A stretch of DNA of 64,000 bases from Acidimicrobiia bacterium (GCA_027494165.1 JAOSJM010000005.1:248001-312000), one strand, 5' to 3'. Shown: positions 10,170-18,004, numbered from the stretch's first letter. Notes: generated by a model from the letters alone, not told the origin. A program made the numbers and translations.

Positions 10170-10747
10170 ATGTCACCGGAGCCGAGCGACCTGCCGGAGC
10201 CGTCGCTGAAGGGGCGGCTGCTCGTCGCCACCCCCATCCTCCTCGACCCCAACTTCGAGCGGACCGTGGTCCTGCTGCTCGAGCACCGCTCGGAGGACGG
10301 CGCGCTCGGGATCGTCCTCAACCGGCCGTCCGAGACCTCGGTCGGTGAGCCCCTTCCCGCGTGGGAGGCGCTGGCGGCCCCACCCGCGGTGCTCTTCGTC
10401 GGCGGACCGGTCTCCCCCGGATCGGCCATCGCCCTCGGTCGGGGCGCCGCGGACGCGGCCGAAGGGTGGGAGCCCGTGCTCGGGCCGGTCGGTACGGTCG
10501 ACCTCGACCGTGACCCGGCGCTGGTCCGCACGACCCTCGACGAGGTTCGCGTCTTCGCCGGCTACGCGGGCTGGGCGCCGGGCCAGCTCGAGGGCGAGAT
10601 CGCCGGCGGCTCGTGGTTCGTGGTCGACGCCGAGCCCGACGACGCCTTCTCGGCTGACCCGGGGATCTCTGGCCCTCCGTGCTCCGCCGCCAGGGTGGGC
10701 GCCTCGCGATGTTCGCCCACTGCCCGCCCGACCCCTCCGTCAACTGA
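10170..10747 (+). CDS. AlgH/YqgE (UPF0301, DUF179) family protein, one frameshift
   Basis: About 192 residues. The family signature is clear: LKGRLLVATPILLDPNFERT, VVLLLEHRSEDGALGIVLNR, VFAGYAGWAPGQLEGEI and, after frame correction, DLWPSVLRRQGGRLAMFAHC followed by PPDPSVN and a stop. The biochemical role of the family is unsettled. The frame breaks at the G-run 10661-10664 (four Gs where five restore the conserved tail). The start ATG at 10170 follows GGGGGAT; a GTG at 10134 in the same frame is less likely. It may be independent of the flanking system because it is a widespread housekeeping family. Confidence 0.88.
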
Positions 10748-10781
10748 CGGCGCCACCGCCGGCCGCCGCTCCCACGCGCCG

Positions 10782-10810
10782 TTGACCGGGGCAATCTCTG
10801 ATGATAGTAA
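10782..10810 (+). promoter_or_regulatory. strong predicted promoter, leaderless start at 10818
   Basis: TTGACC at 10782-10787, a 17-bp spacer, then TAGTAA at 10805-10810 in a locally AT-rich patch. The ATG of the next gene begins 8 bases after the -10 box, so transcript and reading frame would start together. Confidence 0.6.
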
Positions 10811-10817
10811 TACTGGA

Positions 10818-11135
10818 ATGCTAAACGAGTCCTTCCAGATCCCGAGACGCCGCCTCAGGGCCGCCTGGGCGTTCGTGACCTTCACGGTCGTCTTCTTCAC
10901 GATCTCGATCACAGCCGGGTACGTCCTCGCGGCCAAGAACGGCCGCGGTTCCGGCTTGGGCGACGGCTACACCGTCGCGAGCTGCTGGACGCCAGGAGGG
11001 CCCTACTACGTGAGCCACGTTCCCCGGGAGCTCCAGACGTGCCCGCACGGCCTCTCGTCGCAGATCAAGAACCAGGACCAGTCGGTGCCCGGCAACCCCG
11101 AGGGAGCCGACCAGGCCGTCGGAGAGGGAGGCTGA
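10818..11135 (+). CDS. small single-pass membrane protein with two outer cysteines
   Basis: 105 residues, not recognised. After a basic N-terminus (IPRRRLRAA) comes one hydrophobic segment (AWAFVTFTVVFFTISITAGY, residues 17-36), so the remaining about 65 residues are probably outside the membrane. That part has two cysteines about 22 residues apart (VASCWTPGG and LQTCPHG), which could form a disulfide or bind a cofactor. The start ATG at 10818 sits 7 nt after a good -10 box. It is the first gene of the plus-strand arm and is followed after one base by a 43-residue membrane peptide. Confidence 0.7.
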   Translation: MLNESFQIPRRRLRAAWAFVTFTVVFFTISITAGYVLAAKNGRGSGLGDGYTVASCWTPGGPYYVSHVPRELQTCPHGLSSQIKNQDQSVPGNPEGADQAVGEGG

Positions 11136-11136
11136 G

Positions 11137-11268
11137 ATGGACCTGATCGGAGCCGTCTCGTGGGGCGACTTCTATGCCGACAGCTGGCGGATCGTGCTCT
11201 CCTTCGGCCTGCTCGTGGCCTACGCGCGGTTCTGGTGGTGGTTGTTCAGCAACCTCGGGACCTTCTGA
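11137..11268 (+). CDS. 43-residue membrane peptide
   Basis: Too short for most gene finders, but well supported: GGAGAGGGAGG precedes the ATG at 11137 by a few bases, and the ORF starts one base after the upstream stop and ends 12 bases before the next ATG. The peptide is WGDFYADSWR followed by one hydrophobic, aromatic helix (IVLSFGLLVAYARFWWWLF). It looks like a small accessory subunit of a membrane complex. No family is known to me. Confidence 0.65.
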   Translation: MDLIGAVSWGDFYADSWRIVLSFGLLVAYARFWWWLFSNLGTF

Positions 11269-11280
11269 GAAGGGATCGGC

Positions 11281-11487
11281 ATGGACCCATTCGACGCTCG
11301 TCTCGAAGTCGACGCGGCACCGTCCGGCCCCTCACCAGGGTTCTGGAGCGACTTCAGGCAGATGCCCCGGCTGCACCAGGTCCTGATCGCGGTCGCGGCG
11401 CTGTTCATGGTGATCCTGTTCATCGAGTCACTGTTCATCCTCCCGTACCTGCTGGTCCGGTGGGGCTGGGGCTACACCGTCGGCTGA
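11281..11487 (+). CDS. 68-residue single-pass membrane protein
   Basis: The ATG at 11281 follows GAGAAGGG. About 30 polar residues (WSDFRQMPRLHQ) precede one hydrophobic helix (VLIAVAALFMVILFIESLFI) and a short aromatic tail ending WGWGYTVG. Unrecognised. It sits 12 bp after the 43-residue peptide and 13 bp before a polytopic membrane protein, so these look like subunits of one complex. Confidence 0.7.
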   Translation: MDPFDARLEVDAAPSGPSPGFWSDFRQMPRLHQVLIAVAALFMVILFIESLFILPYLLVRWGWGYTVG

Positions 11488-11500
11488 GGAGACGTGTCGC

Positions 11501-12202
11501 ATGGCCAAGCTGCTGAGCCGAAACGCCCGTCCCTCTCTGACGGAGGTGGACGAAGATCCCCGCTCTCCCCTGATGCGGCGCGCGGACAAGTGGATGTTCG
11601 TGGCGATCGTTCTCGCGGGCTCGTGGGTGCTCGGCCCGATCGGCTTCCCGGTGCTGCTCTACGCGCTGATCCTCATGAACCGGGCTCGGAAGCGCGGGGA
11701 GCTGTACCGGCCGTGGGGGATCACGATCATCGTGACCCTCACCCTCATCGACGCCAGCGTGAACTACTTCGCGTGGGGCCTCGACCTCCTGCCGAGCCAT
11801 GACACCCCGTTGGTGCAGACGGTGTGGTCGGGGTACGGCAAGCTCTTCGACGGCGCCTACTACATCGACTACAACAGCGCCTCCATCGGCGGCCTGGCCA
11901 ACATCAGCGAGAAGACCCTGGAGGTGCTCGCGATCGGGCTGCTGTTCCCGCTGCGGATCGTGGCCGCCACCGCCCTCCTGCGCATGAAGCGGTGGGGACT
12001 CCAGGCGCTGATCATCTCGTCGTGGCTGTACGTCGGGTTCTGGATCGCCTACGTCGTCAACCTGTACGTGGTGTTCAACGCTCGGATGGGCGCGAGCGTG
12101 TACGGCGTGACCGGATGGTGGGCCTTCGTGCTGCCCTACGCCGGGGCGTTCGTGATGCTGCCGTACCTCTACACCGTCGACCGCGAGCTGTTCACGGAGT
12201 AG
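11501..12202 (+). CDS. polytopic membrane protein, emopamil-binding-like in outline, unknown
   Basis: 233 residues, with a basic N-terminus and about five to six membrane segments (WMFVAIVLAGSWVLGPIGF, ITIIVTLTLIDASVNYFAWG, LLFPLRIVAATALL, LIISSWLYVGFWIAYVVNLY, WAFVLPYAGAFVMLPYLY). Between helices lies an aromatic, acidic loop (GAYYIDYNSASI). The overall look recalls EBP/emopamil-binding-type proteins, but I would not assign it. RBS: GAGGAGACG 8 to 10 nt before the ATG. It precedes the second VWA and MoxR genes, and is a candidate client of that pair. Confidence 0.75.
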   Translation: MAKLLSRNARPSLTEVDEDPRSPLMRRADKWMFVAIVLAGSWVLGPIGFPVLLYALILMNRARKRGELYRPWGITIIVTLTLIDASVNYFAWGLDLLPSHDTPLVQTVWSGYGKLFDGAYYIDYNSASIGGLANISEKTLEVLAIGLLFPLRIVAATALLRMKRWGLQALIISSWLYVGFWIAYVVNLYVVFNARMGASVYGVTGWWAFVLPYAGAFVMLPYLYTVDRELFTE

Positions 12203-12220
12203 GGGCGCAGGAGACACCGG

Positions 12221-13768
12221 GTGCACGGAACGGTTCGATCCACGTCCCCGGCTCGCACGTCGCCAGGACGGGAGCTCCCGAAGATCGACGCGCTCCGCGC
12301 CCGGGCCTCGATCCTCGCAGCCGCCTTCTCCGACGGACGCCGAGGTCAGGCGATGGTCGTCGAGTCCCCGGCCGGCGGTTCGCGGACCGACCTCGGCACC
12401 GTCTTCGTACCTGCGGTGCTGGCGAGGTCCGAGGAGGGTCTGGCGTGCGCGATCGCGTTGCAGTGCAGCCCCACGAAGGAGTCCGTGACCCGACTCCGCA
12501 TCGGACGCTCGGCCCGACTGCGGCGCGCGCTCGCGTGGACCGAGGGGGAGGCAGCGGCGGCCTGGGCTCTCGACCGCTGGCCGGGCCTCGGCGCACCCCT
12601 CCGCCAGTTCCTGCCGATCGAGGCCTCGCGACTCCGACTCCTGGGGCTCGACGACCCCGAGGAGCTGCTCGAGGCCGCTCTCGCCCGGGGTCACGGGTGC
12701 ACCGAGGACGTCCCGTGGTTGTTCGGGACGCTGCCGGCCATCGTGCTCGGAAGACCCAACGGATCCAAGGTACGGCGGATCGAAGCGCGACTCCCCTGGT
12801 CGACGAAGCAGCCCGCGCGCCAGTCGATGATCCACTCCGTGCCGCTGTCCGGAGACCAGGGCGGCGATCGCGCGGACGCCGCGATGTCGTCCGATCCCGA
12901 CGAAGCCGCCCTCGACGAGCGCGCCGTCGGGTTGCCCTACGACGAGTGGGACCACCGCCGTGGATCCCATCGCCGGAACTGGGTCCGGGTGCTGGAGGTA
13001 CCGGCCCGGCACACGACGACGCTGGCCTCGATGGCGACGTCACGCGTCGTCGAGCTCCCCCCGTACCCGACCCGCCACCGGGTCGGCCGTCAGGCAGAGG
13101 GTTCCGACCTCGACGTGGACGCCTACCTCGAGGCGGTGACGGACGTCCGGATGGGCCGCGAGCAGGACTGGCAGGTGTTCGCCGAGATGGCGCGCGTTCG
13201 CTCGGACCTCGCGGTCGCGTTCCTGGTCGACGCGTCCGCCTCCCTCGGGGTCCGCTCGGGTGAGCCCTTCCGTGCCCAAGCTCGCATCGTCTCCCTGCTC
13301 GGCGAGCTCCTCGCGGCCGAAGGCCATCCCTGGGCGGTCTACGCGTTCCGCAGCTTCTCGCGGGAACGGGTCGAGGTCCGGGTCTTGAAGGGTTTCGACG
13401 ATCGACGGACGCAGCCCACGTTCGAGGGGCTCCGACCCTGTGGCTCCACCCGCCTCGGGGCGGCGATCCGGCACGCCACCCACCGTCTCGTCGAGACACA
13501 CGCGAGCCGTCACGTGCTGTTGTCCCTCGGCGACGCGGGACCGTACGACGAGGGCTACGAGGGACGGTACGCGATCGCCGACGCGGCTCACGCCGCCACC
13601 GAGGCGAGGGAGCGAGGAGCGTTCGTCTTCCACCTCTCGGTCGCGGGAAGGACCTCCGCGACCGCCGACGAGATCTTCGGCGCACGACACAACGTCCGCG
13701 TCAGGAGGTCTGCGGACCTCCGCGGCGGCCTGGCCCGCATCTTCCGACAGCTCGAGGACCACGACTGA
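12221..13768 (+). CDS. VWA-domain protein, NorD/CbbO-like (copy 2)
   Basis: 515 residues, start GTG at 12221. The N-terminal 290 residues are variable; the C-terminal part is a VWA domain with MIDAS motif DASAS near residue 335, then [17 protein letters not shown], and LSLGDAGPYDEGYEGRY, which aligns with the same stretches of the copy at 1890-3724. Unlike copy 1 it is uninterrupted, so it is a good template for finding the frameshift there. It overlaps the MoxR gene as TGATG. The two VWA proteins differ in length and N-terminus, so they probably serve different clients. Confidence 0.85.
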   Translation: MHGTVRSTSPARTSPGRELPKIDALRARASILAAAFSDGRRGQAMVVESPAGGSRTDLGTVFVPAVLARSEEGLACAIALQCSPTKESVTRLRIGRSARLRRALAWTEGEAAAAWALDRWPGLGAPLRQFLPIEASRLRLLGLDDPEELLEAALARGHGCTEDVPWLFGTLPAIVLGRPNGSKVRRIEARLPWSTKQPARQSMIHSVPLSGDQGGDRADAAMSSDPDEAALDERAVGLPYDEWDHRRGSHRRNWVRVLEVPARHTTTLASMATSRVVELPPYPTRHRVGRQAEGSDLDVDAYLEAVTDVRMGREQDWQVFAEMARVRSDLAVAFLVDASASLGVRSGEPFRAQARIVSLLGELLAAEGHPWAVYAFRSFSRERVEVRVLKGFDDRRTQPTFEGLRPCGSTRLGAAIRHATHRLVETHASRHVLLSLGDAGPYDEGYEGRYAIADAAHAATEARERGAFVFHLSVAGRTSATADEIFGARHNVRVRRSADLRGGLARIFRQLEDHD

Positions 13769-14571
13769 TGATCGAGACGTACGTCGTCCAGGGACGAGAG
13801 ATGGACGTGTTCAGCGCCGCGTTCGAGCGGACGCTTCCCGTGATGCTCACCGGGCCGACCGGCTGCGGGAAGACGACCTTCGTCCAGGAGATGGCGGACC
13901 GGCTCGGGCGTCCCTGTGTGACCGTGTCGTGCCACGACGACCTCACGACGGCCGACCTGGTCGGGCGCTTCCTCGTCTTCGGTGGCGACGTGGAATGGCA
14001 CGACGGGCCGCTGACCGGAGCGATGCGCGACGGGGCGATCTGCTACCTCGACGAGGTCGTCGAAGCCCGACGCGACACCTTGGCGCTCCTCCACTCGGTG
14101 ACCGACCAGCGGCGAACCCTGTTCGTCGACCGCAGGCGCGAGACCGTGGAGGCAGCCGAGGGGTTCATGCTCGTCGCGTCCTACAACCCGAGAGGGCGAG
14201 GCGCGTTCAAGGAGCTCCGGCCGTCGCTGCGCCAACGGTTCGTCACGATCCCGATGGAGTACCTGCCGCCCGAGCGGGAGACCGAGCTCCTGGTCGCCCG
14301 GACCACGGTCGGGCCGGCGAGCGCGGAGCGGCTCGTTCGTCTCGCCACCGCGCTGCGATCCGAGGCGGTCGAGGCAGTCGTGGACCCGCCGTCGACCCGG
14401 TCGCTCGTGCTCGCCGCGGAGCTGCTGGTCGCCGGGGTCGACGAGCGCGACGCCATCGAGACCGCGATCCTCTCGCCACTCGCCTCGGATCGGGGTGTGG
14501 AAGACGCGCTTCGAGACCTCGTCCGCGCCGCCCTCCCCGACGACGCCGTTCCGGTCTCGAACACCGGCTGA
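13768..14571 (+). CDS. MoxR/CbbQ/NorQ-type AAA+ ATPase (copy 2)
   Basis: 267 residues. Walker A GPTGCGKT at 29-36, Walker B ICYLDE at 91-96, and SYNPRG as the sensor 1 asparagine loop. It is clearly paralogous to the protein at 1076-1885 (shared [19 protein letters not shown] stretch after Walker A). Translationally coupled to the VWA gene (TGATG). It closes the plus-strand arm; a hairpin separates it from the convergent GntR gene. Confidence 0.88.
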   Translation: MIETYVVQGREMDVFSAAFERTLPVMLTGPTGCGKTTFVQEMADRLGRPCVTVSCHDDLTTADLVGRFLVFGGDVEWHDGPLTGAMRDGAICYLDEVVEARRDTLALLHSVTDQRRTLFVDRRRETVEAAEGFMLVASYNPRGRGAFKELRPSLRQRFVTIPMEYLPPERETELLVARTTVGPASAERLVRLATALRSEAVEAVVDPPSTRSLVLAAELLVAGVDERDAIETAILSPLASDRGVEDALRDLVRAALPDDAVPVSNTG

Positions 14572-14586
14572 CAGCTCGGAGCACCG

Positions 14587-14619
14587 TGACGGGCCCGGTC
14601 GGTCCGGTGCACCCCGTCA
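14587..14619. terminator. inverted repeat between convergent moxR2 and gntR
   Basis: TGACGGG and CCCGTCA, 7 bp perfect with a 19-nt loop, in the 56-bp space between two converging genes. An overlapping alternative stem (GCACCG with CGGTGC) exists. Probably a bidirectional terminator, but no T-run is present. Confidence 0.4.
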
Positions 14620-14627
14620 GCACCCCG

Positions 14628-15395
14628 TCAGCGTCGCGTCCAGCGGACCGGCTCGTCCAAGTCCTCCCGGCGGTGGCGCGCGATGTACCTCTCGTGTGCG
14701 TCGAGGTGGGCGGCGACGAGCTCCGCCGCCGCCTCGCCATCTCGGAGCTCGATCGCCTCGAGGACCCCACGGTGCTGTCGCACCAACGTGCGGGCCGTTC
14801 GCGCCGGAGGCGAGGCATGGGCTTCGAAGGGACCCGAGATCTCGAGCAACGTCGCCTGGATGACCTCGAGGATCTCGTTCCCCGTCATCGCGGCGATCGT
14901 CTCGTGCGTCCGGCGGTACGCGGTCCAGAAATCCGGTGACGTACCCACGGCGGCCTCCAGCTCGTCGACGTACCCTCGGAGCTCGCCCAGCTGTTCCACC
15001 GTCCGCCGGCGGGCGGCGGCCCGGGTGATCTCCGGTACGAGGGTCCGGCGAGCGTCGATGACCCGGCCGAAGTGGACGCGCATCACCTGAAGGATCAGTG
15101 ACGTGCTGTTGACGAGGTCGCCGGGCTGGAGCTCCCGAACGACTGGACCTCCTCCCGGACCCGGTCTGATGACGATGACCCCCTGGGTCTCGAGCAGTCG
15201 TAGGGCCTCCCGGAGCGAGCCTCGAGCGACGCGGAACGTCTCGCTCATCTCCTTCTCGTTGGGCAGGGAGTCGCCGGCTTGGAGGCCGCGGTCGACGATG
15301 TACTGGATCAAGGCCCTGGCGACACGTTCGGCCACCTTCTCGGCCCGATCCCCCAGCGCGAGGCCGCTCTCGGCCATCCGTCCATCGCGGCTCAT
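14628..15395 (-). CDS. GntR-family regulator with FCD (FadR-type) domain
   Basis: 255 residues. The winged helix-turn-helix is near residues 30-65 (SLPNEKEMSETFRVARGSLR and EALRLLETQGVI), followed by an all-helical FCD ligand domain (AHLDAHERYIARH near the end), typical of repressors that sense acyl-CoA or organic acids. The start ATG at 15395 is preceded by AGGAAGGAA; the ATG at 15377 is the alternative. A 9-bp palindrome and a TATGAT box lie about 80-115 bp upstream, which suggests autoregulation. Its nearness to the molybdoenzyme block makes it a candidate regulator of that block (inference). Confidence 0.88.
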   Translation of the reverse strand: MSRDGRMAESGLALGDRAEKVAERVARALIQYIVDRGLQAGDSLPNEKEMSETFRVARGSLREALRLLETQGVIVIRPGPGGGPVVRELQPGDLVNSTSLILQVMRVHFGRVIDARRTLVPEITRAAARRRTVEQLGELRGYVDELEAAVGTSPDFWTAYRRTHETIAAMTGNEILEVIQATLLEISGPFEAHASPPARTARTLVRQHRGVLEAIELRDGEAAAELVAAHLDAHERYIARHRREDLDEPVRWTRR

Positions 15396-15473
15396 TCGCA
15401 GCTCGGTTCCTTCCTGGCGTGCACCCGGTGCGCGTCCCGAGGTGCGAGCCGGACCGCACGGGGATCCCTGCGA

Positions 15474-15511
15474 ATCATACGGCTCGTTTCCACTCGGTCC
15501 GAACCGAGTGG
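15474..15511 (-). promoter_or_regulatory. predicted gntR promoter with overlapping palindromic operator
   Basis: On the minus strand TATGAT (15474-15479) is a good -10 box. The palindrome CCACTCGGT-CCGA-ACCGAGTGG (15490-15511, 9-bp perfect arms) covers the expected -35 position. A repressor bound here would block the promoter; the GntR protein downstream is the obvious candidate. Confidence 0.5.
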
Positions 15512-15666
15512 GGCGACCCGGTCGCCCCGACCATCGAGCCCGCCCGACCCGTCGGTCAACTGACGGGCTCCGGTCGGAAGGGGGCCCGGGCCGCTGCACG
15601 ACGGCCGGGTGCGCGACCGCCGCCCAACGGCCCGGGCCGGGGCGGGGAACCGAGGTGGGGACGAGG

Positions 15667-16041
15667 TCAGGAGGCGGCGGCCTCGGTCTGGTCGGCGACG
15701 GCCTTGCGCACCTCGTCCATGTCGAGGGCCTTCACCTGGGCCAGCAGGTCCCGCAGCACCGGCTCGGGGAGCGCCCCCGGCTGAGCGAAGACCACGATCC
15801 CCTCCCGGAACACCATGAGCGTGGGGATCGACATGATCCGGAACGCCCCGGCGAGGTCGGGCTGGGCCTCGGTGTCGACCTTGCCGAACACGGCGTCGGG
15901 GTGCTCCGCGGAGACCTTCTCGTAGACGGGGGCGAACATGCGGCAGGGCCCGCACCACGACGCCCAGAAGTCGACGAGCACGATGTCGTGCCCGAGGACC
16001 GTCTCCTTGAAGTTCTCGCTGGTCAGCTCCACCGTCGGCAT
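15667..16041 (-). CDS. trxA: thioredoxin
   Basis: 124 residues, the classical length plus a short C-terminal helix. Active site WCGPC at residues 29-33 in DFWASWCGPCRMFAP, cis-proline in MSIPTLMVF. It reduces protein disulfides in the cytoplasm. The start ATG at 16041 follows GAGGAGAGGGAACC. Its promoter region holds a CsoR-like palindrome (16095-16110), unusual for a thioredoxin and suggesting control by copper or sulfane sulfur. Confidence 0.92.
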   Translation of the reverse strand: MPTVELTSENFKETVLGHDIVLVDFWASWCGPCRMFAPVYEKVSAEHPDAVFGKVDTEAQPDLAGAFRIMSIPTLMVFREGIVVFAQPGALPEPVLRDLLAQVKALDMDEVRKAVADQTEAAAS

Positions 16042-16094
16042 GCTGGGTTCCCTCTCCTCGGTTCCGTCCGATGTGGGTCGTCCGTGGGGTCTGG

Positions 16095-16110
16095 ATACCC
16101 CACAGGGTAT
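16095..16110. promoter_or_regulatory. CsoR-family-like operator
   Basis: ATACCC-CACA-GGGTAT, perfect 6-bp arms flanking a C/G tract, 54 bp upstream of trxA and about 90 bp upstream of the divergent hotdog gene. AT-flanked G/C tracts of this layout are characteristic of CsoR and CstR operators in actinobacteria. No CsoR gene is in the window. Confidence 0.5.
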
Positions 16111-16199
16111 GGCAACACGGCGGTGCGCCGTCGCATTCCCGCGCTCGGCGCCGGATCGCGGGACGGCCGGCCGGCTGTCGTCCCGCCGGGCACCGCCGC

Positions 16200-16205
16200 T
16201 ACGGT
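16200..16205 (+). promoter_or_regulatory. -10 box TACGGT for a leaderless hotdog transcript
   Basis: TACGGT followed by exactly 8 nt and then the GTG start at 16214, with no ribosome-binding site. The same spacing recurs at 18005, 23256 and 40594. Confidence 0.45.
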
Positions 16206-16213
16206 GCGCCGGC

Positions 16214-17044
16214 GTGACCGTCCCCGCCGGCTACCCACCCGAGCGTCACGTCCTGCGCGACCTCCTGGTCGAGATCGAGCACCGGGAGGACGGGACCAGC
16301 CTCGGCCGGCTCCCCGTCACGCGAGGCGTCCTGGCCGGTGGCGCGGTCTCGAGCGGGGCCGTCGCCACGCTGGTCGACGTGATCGGCGGTGGCCTGGCCG
16401 CCGACGCCGCCCGCCCCGACTGGATCGCCACGGCCGACCTCACCCTCCACCGGGTCGGGCCCGTCCGGTCCGGGGCGGTCGAGGCCCGGGGCCGGGTGGC
16501 CCGGAAGGGCCGCTCCTCGGTCGTCGTCGACGTCGAGCTCGCCGACGGGTCCGGGCCCGACGCGCCCACCCTCGGCATGGCCACGATGAGCTTCTCGGTG
16601 CTACCCCGGCGCGAAGAGAACGTCGAGCTCCCCCCGCGTGCGCCCGGCCGGGTGTCGATGGCCGGGCCCGGATCGGGCCTCGACGTCGGGCTCGAGGAGG
16701 CCATCGGCCTGCGGGTCGTCGACGGGGACCGCGGTGCTGTCGAGCTCCCGATCGACGGCTACGTCGTCAACTCCTTCGGGGCCCTGCAGGGCGGTGTGGT
16801 CGCGACCGTGGCCGAGGTCTCGGCCCGCCACCTGCTGCGAGCCGCGTGCGGGGCTCCCGTGGACCCCGCCGACCTGCACCTCACCTACCTGGCCCTCGCC
16901 AGGGAGGGACCGGTGCGGACCCGGGCCCAGGTGCTCGCCGCCGGACCGACCGGCGGTTGCGCCCGGGTCGAGGTGCTCGACACCGGGCTCGACGACCGGC
17001 TGGTGGCCCTGGCCCGGGTGGTCGCCACCGGGGGTCTCCGGTGA
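16214..17044 (+). CDS. tandem double-hotdog thioesterase-like protein (copy A)
   Basis: 276 residues made of two PaaI/acyl-CoA thioesterase-type hotdog units: the first around GGAVSSGAVATLVDVIGGGL, the second around SFGALQGGVVATVAEVSARH. Each has the glycine-rich helix motif of the family. Likely hydrolyses or binds acyl-CoAs in the cytoplasm; the substrate is unknown. The GTG at 16214 is chosen because a TACGGT box sits 8 nt before it and no RBS is visible. Its stop overlaps the next gene as GTGA. The following gene is a similar double-hotdog protein. Confidence 0.78.
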   Translation: MTVPAGYPPERHVLRDLLVEIEHREDGTSLGRLPVTRGVLAGGAVSSGAVATLVDVIGGGLAADAARPDWIATADLTLHRVGPVRSGAVEARGRVARKGRSSVVVDVELADGSGPDAPTLGMATMSFSVLPRREENVELPPRAPGRVSMAGPGSGLDVGLEEAIGLRVVDGDRGAVELPIDGYVVNSFGALQGGVVATVAEVSARHLLRAACGAPVDPADLHLTYLALAREGPVRTRAQVLAAGPTGGCARVEVLDTGLDDRLVALARVVATGGLR

Positions 17045-17877
17045 GCACGTTCCGCTACGAGCAGGGATCCGGTCTCGGGGTCCCCACCTACCTCCGGATG
17101 GACCGGAGGGAGACCGGCGACGGCGACACCGAGATCGGGATGGTCGGGACCGTCCCCCTCGGCGACCACCTGCGCGGTCCGACCGGGGCGATGCGCACGG
17201 GCGGGCTCGTCACCCTGCTCGACAGCGTCGGGGGCCTCTGCGGCGGGCTGGGCTCGCTCCCCCGGTGGTCGGTCACCGCCAACGTCCTGACCCGCGTCCA
17301 CCGGCTCGACCACCGGGGTCCGCTGCGGGCGGAGGCCCGGGTGCTGCGCCGGGGCCGGACCACCGTGGTCAGCGAGACGACCCTCGTCGACGAGGGTCGT
17401 GACGACGCCCTCGTGGCCGACGGCGTGCTGACCTCCGCGGTGATCGAGCCGGCGGACGGCCCACCGGCGTTCGAGCGGCCGGTCCACATCCCGCCCGGCC
17501 CCGCACCCGACGACCCTCCCCCGGGCCTCGACGAGTTCTTCGGACTCCGCCCGGTCGACGACGAGCGCGGGCCGGCCGTCGAGCTCGACCTCGCGCCCCA
17601 CCTCGGCAACCCGTGGGGCATCCCCCACGGCGGCACCGTGGCCGTGCTCGTCGACGCGGCGGCCGAACGGGCGGTCACCGTCGGGACCGGAGGCCCGGCG
17701 GCGACCACGGACCTCGCCCTCCACTTCCTGTCCCCCGGTCGGGTGGGGCCGCTTCGGGCCCGGGGCCGGGTCCTCGGCCGGCGCGGCGACGGCCACCTCG
17801 TCCGCGTGACCGCCCACGACACGGGTCGCGGCGACGCGCTGGTGGCCCTGGCCGCGGCCACGGTCCGCCCCGCCTGA
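17041..17877 (+). CDS. tandem double-hotdog thioesterase-like protein (copy B)
   Basis: 278 residues, start GTG at 17041 overlapping the previous stop. Hotdog unit 1 contains GAMRTGGLVTLLDSVGGLCG, unit 2 contains NPWGIPHGGTVAVLVDAAAE, a well-conserved PaaI-like helix region. With copy A it may form a heteromeric thioesterase or dehydratase-like assembly (inference). The neighbouring acyl-CoA genes fit a role in fatty acid or aromatic acid turnover. Confidence 0.78.
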   Translation: MSTFRYEQGSGLGVPTYLRMDRRETGDGDTEIGMVGTVPLGDHLRGPTGAMRTGGLVTLLDSVGGLCGGLGSLPRWSVTANVLTRVHRLDHRGPLRAEARVLRRGRTTVVSETTLVDEGRDDALVADGVLTSAVIEPADGPPAFERPVHIPPGPAPDDPPPGLDEFFGLRPVDDERGPAVELDLAPHLGNPWGIPHGGTVAVLVDAAAERAVTVGTGGPAATTDLALHFLSPGRVGPLRARGRVLGRRGDGHLVRVTAHDTGRGDALVALAAATVRPA

Positions 17878-17894
17878 CCGAGGCTCGGCCGGGC

Positions 17895-17913
17895 CCGGCT
17901 CGGGTCGGGGCTC
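17895..17913 (+). repeat. 19-bp direct repeat, left copy
   Basis: CCGGCTCGGGTCGGGGCTC, identical to 18719-18737. The two copies bracket the nitroreductase gene. Confidence 0.6.
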
Positions 17914-18004
17914 GTCCTGTCACGTCGCGCGCGACCCGTGGGTGGGCGGGACCACCGCACGGCACGCCGAGGCCCGGGCCGACCGATCCTGGATGCCGGA
18001 CTGC

